The translations under genes were made by a program, and so were the position numbers. A model generated the notes under the pieces. That model was not told the DNA's origin and did no database searches. It was given only the letters and a program-made list of their open reading frames with translations. From positions 38,550 to 102,549 of the forward strand of contig CAMCHJ010000007.1 of the NCBI GenBank assembly GCA_945874665.1: a stretch of DNA of 64,000 bases. The letters are read 5' to 3'. This document shows, one piece after another, positions 44,046 through 51,096 of this stretch. The stretch comes from Chitinophaga pinensis. Lineage in GTDB: Bacteria > Bacteroidota > Bacteroidia > UBA7662. The stretch's first letter is position 1. Every line of letters begins with the position of its first letter.

Positions 44046-44402
44046 ATGCAAGCGGCTACACTCCCCACATTTTGGCGCTGGACTGGCTGGTCGATGAAAC
44101 GCCCCCAAGCCCGCAACCTGCAACTGCTGCTCGATACCCATCTGGTAGTGCCAGCGCGCTTCCAGGGCCGCTACCGAGTTGATAAAAAAACACGCTTGCG
44201 ATATACCTATGACCGCAAACTAGAACTCGCCCAAGTGGCTGTGGTGCAAGGTTACCAAACCCTCGGCTACCTGCCCCTGCCCGACGCCCAACTAGTTTAT
44301 GGCTGGCGGCAATCCAAGCTCAAATACAGCTTCCGTATACTCGAAGCAGGCACCACTGCGTTCGGCAACACGGCGCTGCGACTGCGAATAACGATGCCAT
44401 AG
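44046..44402 (+). CDS. hypothetical protein, 118 residues, weakly HIRAN-like
   Basis: A basic protein without signal or membrane segment. The part about residues 52-98 (YTYDRKLELAQVAVVQGYQTLGYLP, key residues Y-D, A-V-V and G-Y-L-P) resembles the core of HIRAN domains, where a YD..A..V stretch is followed by LGYLP. HIRAN domains bind DNA 3' ends or appear as small stand-alone proteins. The match is by eye only and may be false. It follows the 45-residue ORF by 1 nt and is probably the second gene of a two-gene unit. Confidence 0.6.
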   Translation: MQAATLPTFWRWTGWSMKRPQARNLQLLLDTHLVVPARFQGRYRVDKKTRLRYTYDRKLELAQVAVVQGYQTLGYLPLPDAQLVYGWRQSKLKYSFRILEAGTTAFGNTALRLRITMP

Positions 44403-44512
44403 GCAGAGGAACGGCTTGTTCGGCTCGCATTGCAGATTTGATCGGGACGAATTTTGCATGTTTGCTACAGACTTCGTTTGCGAATGTGACTTACGGCAGC
44501 GTACTTTGTGAC

Positions 44513-44953
44513 ATGGCTACCATTTCAACCAGCAGTGCACCGAATCCGGTGGGACTGTATCCGCACGCGCGACGCGCTGGTAATTTATTGTTCCTATCGG
44601 GCATTGGTCCCCGTGCCGCTGGCACCGATGCCAACGACCCACAGGTACCGGGCTTGCAGTTAGACAAAAACGGGAATTTCGAAGCCTTCGATTTTGAAGC
44701 GCAAGTGCACCAGGTGCTCGCCAATGTAAAAGCCGTGCTTGAAGCGAGCGGCGCTCGCATGGAAGACCTTGTAGACATCACTGTGTACCTCACCGATATG
44801 AAGCGCGATTTTAAAACCTTTAACCGCGTGTATGCCGAGTATTTTAGGGAAATGGAGCCCAAGCCGTGTCGTACTACAGTAGAAGTTGGTGCCCTGCCCA
44901 CCGCCATTGCCATTGAGCTCAAGTGCATGGCCGTTATCCCCGAAATATTATGA
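44513..44953 (+). CDS. 2-aminomuconate deaminase, RidA/YjgF-fold
   Basis: The frame opens at 44438, but the family start is the ATG at 44513 (146 residues). It begins PNPVGLYPHARRAGNLLFLSG-IGPR and continues with DITVYLTDMKRDFKTFNRVY, CRTTVEVGALP and AIELKCMAV. This pattern is closer to AmnD, the deaminase that turns 2-aminomuconate into 4-oxalocrotonate and ammonia, than to common RidA. TDO upstream and the ALDH8-type enzyme downstream support the reading. Its stop overlaps the ATG of a small membrane protein. Confidence 0.85.
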   Translation: MATISTSSAPNPVGLYPHARRAGNLLFLSGIGPRAAGTDANDPQVPGLQLDKNGNFEAFDFEAQVHQVLANVKAVLEASGARMEDLVDITVYLTDMKRDFKTFNRVYAEYFREMEPKPCRTTVEVGALPTAIAIELKCMAVIPEIL

Positions 44954-45225
44954 GCGCAAATACCGAACAAGCGGGCAAAGCTGTAAAAAAGTCTACGCAT
45001 GACGCTGCAAACAAAGCAGCCATCGAAACTGCTACCAAATCAGAAGCGAATACCCTCCTTCACTTTGTACTTGGGTTAGCCCTTGGCGGCGGCTTGGTAG
45101 CAGGCATGCAAGCCCGCCTCTGGTGGCTCGAACTGTTGTGCTTGGCTGGCGTGCTGCTGTACGTTTTTCTCCGCTCGGGCATCACCAAAAGCATGCAAAA
45201 GAGGGCTGCTGAGCGTAAATCGTAG
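44950..45225 (+). CDS. small membrane protein, unknown function
   Basis: A 91-residue protein with a hydrophilic, Ala/Lys-rich first third and two membrane segments (about 37-53 and 57-76) with a WW pair between them, ending in a basic tail (KSMQKRAAERKS). The ATG at 44950 overlaps the stop of the deaminase gene, so it is cotranscribed. I do not recognise the family. Confidence 0.6.
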   Translation: MSANTEQAGKAVKKSTHDAANKAAIETATKSEANTLLHFVLGLALGGGLVAGMQARLWWLELLCLAGVLLYVFLRSGITKSMQKRAAERKS

Positions 45226-45357
45226 TGAATCTTGTATTTGAAGCCCGTTTTTTTTTTGAAATGAAGCTTATTTCAGACCCCGTTTGAGCCGCAAATCGAA
45301 AATTTTTAAGCTGTCATCTAGCAAAAATTCCTCACAAAAGTTGCGCTGATGGCGCCT

Positions 45358-46344
45358 TCAAAGCTTGTGCTTCCGATTCTCCATCAATAAAGGCAAGGTC
45401 CACTCGAGCTGCCGCTCAAACAACTGCGAACGCACTGGGCAATCGGTTTGCACACATAGGCTGCAGCTGCTGGGCAAACAAGGATCTACGTGGATGAAAA
45501 ACTCTACCCGTTGTCCAAACTCCGACGCCACCAGCGCATCTACCAGCTGAATTTCGTCGTGCGCCTGTTGCACATCGTAATAACACGGCAAGGTCATGTG
45601 ACCATCTACATGCAGCATGCGACCGTATTTAATGAGCCGCAGGTTGTGGAAGTCGATCCAGTCGGGACGGCGCTGCGCCTGCAACACCACGGCAAAGCGC
45701 TTGATGAGTGCCTCATCGGCTTCGTCCATCATGCCTGCCACGCTGGGTTGTAAAATGCGGTAACTGGTGTACATTAAAAACACACCAAAGCCAGCCGCCA
45801 CCAAACTATCGAGCCAAAACCAATTGGTAAGCAGCACCAAGCCTAGTCCGAGCACCATCGCTAAAGTACTCCAAGCATCGGTTTGAAGGTGCCTTCCCCC
45901 CGCTAAAAGGGGCAGAGAATTGGCTATTTTTCCCTTTCGTAAGGCCAAACTGCCTAAAATATAATTGGCGAGTCCCGCTGCCGCAGTGATGGCCAAACCC
46001 AAGTCGAGCGACTGCAGCGGCTGTGGCGACCAGAGGTTGTAAAGCGATTTGCCGCCAATGATCAGGCCTGCCAGTCCGAGCAAGGCGCCCTCCACCCCTG
46101 CGGCCAAAAACTCTACTTTGCCATGGCCATAAGGATGGTTTAAGTCGCGCGGGCGTTGACTCAGCACCAAACTGTACCAAGTAAAAGCGCCGGCCAGCAC
46201 ATTTACCACACTTTCGCCCGCATCGCTGAGGATGGTATTGGAACCTGTTAGTTGCCAAGCGAGTAATTTGAGTGCTAAAAGCAGGGTGCCAATCACCACC
46301 AACCAACGTTGGAATCGAATTTCGTCGCTGTGAGAGGCTTGCAT
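45358..46344 (-). CDS. cation diffusion facilitator (CDF) transporter
   Basis: A Zn/Fe/Mn-type antiporter of 328 residues. Six membrane segments fill residues about 14-210; segment 2 carries SDAGESVVNVLAG and segment 5 SLVAAGFGVFLM, which hold the DxxE/S..D-type metal site, with HPYGHGKVEFLAAG between. The C-terminal cytoplasmic domain has HVDGHMTLPCYYDV and ends with an uncommon cysteine cluster (CLPSSCSLCVQTDC, about 291-304). The gene is alone and minus-strand. TACTTTTA lies 4 nt before the ATG. Confidence 0.88.
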   Translation of the reverse strand: MQASHSDEIRFQRWLVVIGTLLLALKLLAWQLTGSNTILSDAGESVVNVLAGAFTWYSLVLSQRPRDLNHPYGHGKVEFLAAGVEGALLGLAGLIIGGKSLYNLWSPQPLQSLDLGLAITAAAGLANYILGSLALRKGKIANSLPLLAGGRHLQTDAWSTLAMVLGLGLVLLTNWFWLDSLVAAGFGVFLMYTSYRILQPSVAGMMDEADEALIKRFAVVLQAQRRPDWIDFHNLRLIKYGRMLHVDGHMTLPCYYDVQQAHDEIQLVDALVASEFGQRVEFFIHVDPCLPSSCSLCVQTDCPVRSQLFERQLEWTLPLLMENRKHKL

Positions 46345-46657
46345 GGAGTAAAAGTAGGCAATAAAGGCGGTCGGCTGTCACCCTCCTTCAGGAGCCTGTG
46401 TAAATTGAATCAAATAGTGCGTGCTCGGGCACTCTATAGCGACCCCAAATAGCACCCCACATTTATGTTTGCACAACCCCGCTAAAGTAATTCAAAACCA
46501 AATAAGCCAATCATTGGTGTTCGGATACTTCTTTTACCCCCCTATGACCTTGTAATTAGAACTGGGCGGAGGAGGCACTACTCGTATTCACCGCAAAAAA
46601 TGCGGTAAAAACCTACTTATTCACCGCACATCGACGCTTAAACTGCGCTCGTCAGTC
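46345..46657. other. 313-bp intergenic region between CDF and the aldehyde dehydrogenase
   Basis: It holds the CDF promoter box at one end. A hairpin ACCGCA-AAAAA-TGCGGT at 46590-46606 lies just past the dehydrogenase stop but has no T run on the minus strand. The rest shows no coding potential and no other clear element. Confidence 0.5.
46349..46356 (-). promoter_or_regulatory. near-match -7 box TACTTTTA, 4 nt before the CDF ATG
   Basis: It differs from TAnnTTTG in the last base; the spacing is the same as for several perfect boxes. Confidence 0.3.
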
Positions 46658-48103
46658 TCAATACTTTATACAAACGTTGGTAGCCTCGGTAAAAAACTTC
46701 AGCGCCTCCCAGCCCCCTTCCCTGCCCACGCCCGAAGCCTTGGCACCTCCAAAAGGCGTACGCAAATCGCGCAGCAACCAGCAATTTACCCAAACAATGC
46801 CAAATTTGAGCTTGGCACTGAGGCGGTGGGCGCGCCCCACATGACTGGTCCATAAACCCGCCGCCAGTCCATACGCCGTATCGTTTGCTATGTGCAGCGC
46901 CTCCGATTCGGTATCGAAGGGAATGAGGGTTACTACGGGACCAAAAATCTCTTCTTGATTGGTGCGGCAACTGTTCGCAAGTCCTTCAATAACGGTAGGC
47001 CTGATGAACCAGCCCTTTGCACAGCGACCCCCAGGCTGCACGGCATGGCCTCCCGTAAGGATGCGGCCGCCTTCTTCTTGCGCCAAGGCAATGTACGACA
47101 TCACCTTATTGAAGTGCTGCTCCGAGGCAATGGCGCCTAAATCATTGCCTTCTTCGGTAGGGTCACCTACCTTTAAAGCCGTTACCCGCGCTATAAAATC
47201 AGCACGGAAACGGTCGTAAATGCTTCTTTCAATCAAAATCCGGGAGCCACACAAACAAATCTCGCCCTGATTAGTAAAAGCCGACCGTACCGCTGTGCTC
47301 AGCGCCAATTCGTAATCGGCATCGGCAAAAATAAGGGTGGGGTTTTTGCCTCCCAGCTCTAGCGACAGCTTCTTAAACAGCGGTGCCGCCTGGCTGGCAA
47401 TGGTGGCGCCCGTAAGTGTGCCACCGGTAAAACTGATGGCCTGCACATCGGGATGGATATTGAGCGAATTGCCAATGTTGGCACCTAATCCATGTAAAAT
47501 ATTGAGCACGCCGGCTGGCATACCTGCCTCGATGCATAGTTGGCTGAGCAAAAAAGCAGTCATCGGCGTTATCTCCGAAGGTTTGGCGACCACAGTATTA
47601 CCCGCCGCGAGGGCCGGTGCAATCTTCCATGTAAACAAATACAATGGTAAATTCCAAGGCGAAATGCAAGCCACTACCCCCAGCGGCTGGCGCAAGGTGT
47701 AATTGATGGCCGTGCCGTCGGTGCTGTGCGACTCCGAAGCCGCATGCTGGATAGCCGAGGCAAAAAAGCGGAAATTATCAACCGCACGGGGAATATCCAT
47801 GCGCATGGCGAGGGCCACCGGCTTGCCTTGGTCGCGACTCTCAGCCTGCGCCAATTCCGGCAACCGGGCCTCCATGAGGTCGGCTACCTTGTTGAGGATG
47901 GCCGCGCGTTGGGCCACAGGCATGGCCGACCAAACTGGAAAGGCTTCCTTGGCAGCCGCCACCGCCACTTCCACATCCATAGCGCTGGAATCGGGCAAAC
48001 TGCCGTACACCTTGCCGGTGGCTGGCTCATAGTTGGGGAGACTTTGTCCCGATAAAGCCGGCTGCAGCTGGCCATTGATGTAGTTTTGTATGTGAAGAAG
48101 CAT
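46658..48103 (-). CDS. aldehyde dehydrogenase, 2-aminomuconic/2-hydroxymuconic semialdehyde type (ALDH8-like)
   Basis: This enzyme oxidises 2-aminomuconate 6-semialdehyde to 2-aminomuconate with NAD. The start is ATG 48101-48103 (481 residues), 10 nt after the SDR stop. Motifs: SPWNLPLYLFTWKIAPALAAGNTVVAKPSE (N169-type Asn and Lys; key residues), SFTGGTLTGATI (NAD), LELGGKNP (general base Glu), and NQGEICLCGSRILIE with the nucleophile Cys. ICLCGSRI and the C-terminal WLLRDLRTPFGGAKASGVGREGG are typical of the ALDH8 group. It supplies the substrate for the deaminase encoded 3.5 kb away on the other strand. Confidence 0.88.
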   Translation of the reverse strand: MLLHIQNYINGQLQPALSGQSLPNYEPATGKVYGSLPDSSAMDVEVAVAAAKEAFPVWSAMPVAQRAAILNKVADLMEARLPELAQAESRDQGKPVALAMRMDIPRAVDNFRFFASAIQHAASESHSTDGTAINYTLRQPLGVVACISPWNLPLYLFTWKIAPALAAGNTVVAKPSEITPMTAFLLSQLCIEAGMPAGVLNILHGLGANIGNSLNIHPDVQAISFTGGTLTGATIASQAAPLFKKLSLELGGKNPTLIFADADYELALSTAVRSAFTNQGEICLCGSRILIERSIYDRFRADFIARVTALKVGDPTEEGNDLGAIASEQHFNKVMSYIALAQEEGGRILTGGHAVQPGGRCAKGWFIRPTVIEGLANSCRTNQEEIFGPVVTLIPFDTESEALHIANDTAYGLAAGLWTSHVGRAHRLSAKLKFGIVWVNCWLLRDLRTPFGGAKASGVGREGGWEALKFFTEATNVCIKY

Positions 48104-48113
48104 GGCGGTAGGA

Positions 48114-48905
48114 TTAAAGATTTCCAGTGCGGCCCCCATCTACCGGCAGGTTAATGCCGTTGATATAAGCAGCGGCGGGACTCGCCAAAAAGGCAATGGC
48201 TGAACCAATTTCGTGGGCTTCGCCGAAGCGGCCGGCGGGAATTTCGGCTAGCATTTCCGCGGCCACATCAGAAACCTCATGGCCAGTTTTGGCAGCCTTG
48301 TTTTCAATGATGTTTTCTAAGCGCAAAGTGCGCGTAGCACCCGGAAGGACATTGTTTACAGTGATGCCGTCTATGGCCACCTCCAACGAGAGCGTTTTGG
48401 CCCAGTTGGCCACAGCGGCGCGGATGGTATTGCTCACGCCCAAACCTTTGAGCGGTTGCTTCACAGAGGTAGAAATAACGTTGATGATGCGGCCATAGCC
48501 CGCGTTTCGCATTCCTGGAAGCAGTTTTTGTACCAGAATGTGGTTGGCGAGCAGGTGACTGTTAAAGGCTGCGGTAAATTCTTGCGCCTTGGCGTTTTGG
48601 ATGGGCCCGGCAGGCGGTCCACCCGTATTATTGACCAAAATATGCGCCACATGGCCCACATCTACCCAGCTTTGGAGTACAAGTTCAAGCATGCGGAGGT
48701 CTTGAAAATCGGCAGCAATCCAGCTGTGCTCTTGCTGCGCTGGTCGCGGCAAGGCGCTGGCTACTTCAATGAGCTTATCGGGATTGCGGGCCATCAGCAC
48801 CACCGTGGCGCCCATGCTGGCGAGCAGTTCGGCGGCAGCTTTGCCAATGCCTTGGGTGCTGCCACAAACGAGGGCAGTTTTTCCAGTTAAATCAAGTTGT
48901 AGCAT
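48114..48905 (-). CDS. SDR family oxidoreductase with altered catalytic motif
   Basis: A 263-residue short-chain dehydrogenase-like protein. The start is ATG 48903-48905, 14 nt inside the end of nth; the longer frame only adds nth-overlapping codons. The NAD(P) loop VCGSTQGIGKAAAELL and the NNTGGPPAG loop (in place of NNAG) are present. The catalytic Ser region INVISTSVKQP is followed by GVSNTIRAAVANWAK, where the usual YxxxK has become SxxxR. This variant defines a known SDR subgroup with uncertain catalysis. The location between nth and the ALDH8-like gene suggests a role in tryptophan breakdown, but none is established. Confidence 0.82.
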   Translation of the reverse strand: MLQLDLTGKTALVCGSTQGIGKAAAELLASMGATVVLMARNPDKLIEVASALPRPAQQEHSWIAADFQDLRMLELVLQSWVDVGHVAHILVNNTGGPPAGPIQNAKAQEFTAAFNSHLLANHILVQKLLPGMRNAGYGRIINVISTSVKQPLKGLGVSNTIRAAVANWAKTLSLEVAIDGITVNNVLPGATRTLRLENIIENKAAKTGHEVSDVAAEMLAEIPAGRFGEAHEIGSAIAFLASPAAAYINGINLPVDGGRTGNL

Positions 48906-49569
48906 CTTTTTTTGCTTTGAGCGCCAAACGACGCTGTTGTTTTTCGTAAAAAGCACACACTTCCTGCAGGGCGCAGTCGGCACATTTAGGCGTTCGGGCC
49001 ACGCACACATACCTGCCGTGCAATATAAGCCAATGGTGTGCGCGGGAGATCAGCATTTCGGGGAGGTATTTTACGAGCTGCTTTTCAGTTTCTAGGGGGG
49101 TACGCGACTTTTGGGTGAGTCCAAGCCGTGCCGACACCCGAAACACATGCGTATCAACCGCCATGGCGGGCTTGTCGAAGATCACCGAGGCGATGACATT
49201 GGCGGTTTTGCGCCCCACACCCGGCAATTTCACCAGCTCGTTGATTTCGGAAGGCACTTGGTCTTTGAACTCGTGGTGCAACATCTGCCCCAAGCCTACC
49301 AAATGTTTCGCCTTGTTATTTGGATAAGAAATGCTGCGGATGTAGCTAAAAACCTCGTCTACACTGGCCTCCGACAGCGCTTGTGCATCGGGAAACCGCT
49401 CGAAAAAGCGCGGCGTGGTGAGGTTCACCCGTTTGTCGGTGCACTGCGCACTCAGCACCACGGCCACCAACAGCTCATAAGGATTGCCGTAAAACAATTC
49501 CGTTTCTGCCTCCGGCGCTGTGCGGAGAAAATGGTCGATCACAAATTGGTAGCGTTCTTTGCGGCGCAT
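48892..49569 (-). CDS. nth: endonuclease III (DNA glycosylase/AP lyase)
   Basis: Nth removes oxidised pyrimidines and cuts the abasic site in base-excision repair. The 225-residue chain contains VVLSAQCTDKRVN with the conserved Gln/Cys region, the helix-hairpin-helix LPGVGRKTANVI with the catalytic Lys, VDTHVFRV with the catalytic Asp, and the 4Fe-4S loop CVARTPKCADCALQEVC. All key residues are present. The ATG is preceded by TAATTTCG with a 7-nt gap. It heads an operon with the SDR and ALDH8-like genes. Confidence 0.95.
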   Translation of the reverse strand: MRRKERYQFVIDHFLRTAPEAETELFYGNPYELLVAVVLSAQCTDKRVNLTTPRFFERFPDAQALSEASVDEVFSYIRSISYPNNKAKHLVGLGQMLHHEFKDQVPSEINELVKLPGVGRKTANVIASVIFDKPAMAVDTHVFRVSARLGLTQKSRTPLETEKQLVKYLPEMLISRAHHWLILHGRYVCVARTPKCADCALQEVCAFYEKQQRRLALKAKKDATT

Positions 49570-49576
49570 AAGTGCT

Positions 49577-49584
49577 CGAAATTA
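49577..49584 (-). promoter_or_regulatory. -7 box TAATTTCG, 7 nt before the nth ATG
   Basis: Same box and same gap as in front of the PepSY-like gene (9643-9650). It would drive nth, the SDR gene and the ALDH8-like gene together. Confidence 0.45.
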
Positions 49585-49756
49585 CACAGAAATCAGTGAA
49601 AAGTGGGCAGCAAAAAAGCAGTTGCATGCACAAGGAATTTCAACCCGCACCAAGTACCGCGCATGGTCACGCAACCAACACCTGTCCAAATTCCTGATAG
49701 CCATCCCCCAACCCATAAAATGGCGCTGGAGGTAGGACCAAATACTTAACGATCAA

Positions 49757-49975
49757 TCAAACGCTCGCCGCGTAATCGAGCAATTGTTGCAGTCGCATTT
49801 TACTTGGTTCGAGGAGCGGGGCATTTAAAGCACCAATGATTTCGGCATATTCAGAGTAATCCTGCTGTAAATCGGTATCGCTAATGAGCAGGTGCTCGAA
49901 TTGATTGCGATCCACCGGTGGTAGTTCATTAAAAAGATGCAGGAAAAGGAGATTGTTGGTAGAGCTTTGCGCCAT
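49757..49975 (-). CDS. small hypothetical protein, 72 residues
   Basis: A soluble, acidic, helical protein. Its pattern (NNLLFLHLFNELPP..., then FEHLLISDTDLQQDYSEYAEIIGALN, then EPSKMRLQQLLDYA) resembles the short N-terminal helical modules seen before anti-sigma-factor or regulator domains in Bacteroidota, in which LxxLFNEL, a D..L..EY stretch and a closing LDYA recur. Here it stands alone. No clear promoter box is seen; codon use fits the genome. Confidence 0.55.
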   Translation of the reverse strand: MAQSSTNNLLFLHLFNELPPVDRNQFEHLLISDTDLQQDYSEYAEIIGALNAPLLEPSKMRLQQLLDYAASV

Positions 49976-50109
49976 AGAATGAATTTGCTTCTTAAACGGA
50001 TGAAAGGGAGGCCTATTGCGGAAGTCGGAAATAAATTAATCCATGTACAGTCAGCATTTTGCAAGTGTGGATTTCGGCACCAAAAACACAACGGCAGTAG
50101 ATTTATGAT

Positions 50110-50117
50110 TATTTTTG
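50110..50117 (+). promoter_or_regulatory. -7 box TATTTTTG, 16 nt before ATG of the exchanger
   Basis: Perfect TAnnTTTG, followed by an A-rich stretch (AATAAAAAAA) directly before the ATG. Confidence 0.55.
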
Positions 50118-50133
50118 CGCGCTAATAAAAAAA

Positions 50134-51096
50134 ATGATACAGGTTTTAATGTTGATAGCCGGACTGGCCATGCTAGTAAAAGGCTCAGATTGGTTGGTGC
50201 AAGGGGCCTCGGGGCTGGCCAAAAAGTACAATGTACCAAATATCGTGATTGGACTCACTATTGTTTCGTTTGGCACCTCGATGCCAGAGATGCTGGTGAG
50301 CCTGCTTTCGAGCTTCAGAGGCAGTTCCGATATCGCCCTTGGCAATGTGCTGGGCTCAAATACGGCGAATGTTCTTCTCATTTTAGGACTGTCGGCCCTC
50401 ATTTTTCCACTCACCGTACAGCGTAAGACCACTTGGGTTGAAATACCAGTTTCGTTGTTGGCGGCTGTATTACTAGGCGTTTTAGCCCACTTTGGCTTCG
50501 AAAGCACCGTAGACCAAAAAATGATTGGTCGCGGCGACGGCATCATCCTCCTCATTTGTTTCGCTGGCTTCATGTGGTACATTTTCCACCTCGTAAAAAC
50601 AGGTAAAGATGTTGCTATGGAGCTTGATGGATTTGTACCCATGCCCCTCCGTAAAACCGTAATATTTATTCTTGTAGGGGTGGCTGCATTGACTTGGGGA
50701 GGACAGCTTTTTGTGGACAATGCCATCTTTTTAGCCAAAAGTTGGGGAGTCAGCGAGGCCTTGATTGGTTTAACAATCGTTGCCGTAGGAACTTCCTTGC
50801 CCGAATTATTTACCTCCGCCATTGCTGCTTACAAAAAACAAACGGATATCGCCGTGGGCAATGTAGTCGGCTCTAATATCTTTAATATCCTGTGGATTTT
50901 AGGCCTTAGCGCTACTATCAAGCCGCTGCGTTTTAATACTTCCACCAACTCCGATATCGCTGCCGTGATTGCCAGCTCGCTACTGCTGTTTGCGGTGATG
51001 TTTTTAGGCAAAAAGCACACGGTGGGGCGGTGGAAAGGATTGCTGTTTGTACTCCTATATATTGCTTACACCTGGTACTTGGTTCAACGTGGCTAA
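50134..51096 (+). CDS. calcium/sodium antiporter of the CaCA family (YrbG-like)
   Basis: The 320-residue protein has about ten membrane segments arranged as two inverted halves. Each half carries an alpha repeat: GLTIVSFGTSMPEMLVSLLSS with GNVLGSNTANVLLILG, and GLTIVAVGTSLPELFTSAIAA with GNVVGSNIFNILWILG (key residues G-T-S-x-P-E and G-S-N). The acidic residues bind Ca2+ and Na+. It exports Ca2+ by Na+ influx or the reverse. The stop is directly followed by the ATG of dxs, so the two genes are coupled. Confidence 0.92.
   Translation: MIQVLMLIAGLAMLVKGSDWLVQGASGLAKKYNVPNIVIGLTIVSFGTSMPEMLVSLLSSFRGSSDIALGNVLGSNTANVLLILGLSALIFPLTVQRKTTWVEIPVSLLAAVLLGVLAHFGFESTVDQKMIGRGDGIILLICFAGFMWYIFHLVKTGKDVAMELDGFVPMPLRKTVIFILVGVAALTWGGQLFVDNAIFLAKSWGVSEALIGLTIVAVGTSLPELFTSAIAAYKKQTDIAVGNVVGSNIFNILWILGLSATIKPLRFNTSTNSDIAAVIASSLLLFAVMFLGKKHTVGRWKGLLFVLLYIAYTWYLVQRG

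Noticed and set aside
46590-46606. Terminator of the ALDH8-like gene
   Set aside because: The stem (ACCGCA/TGCGGT) is clear, but no T run follows on the minus strand.
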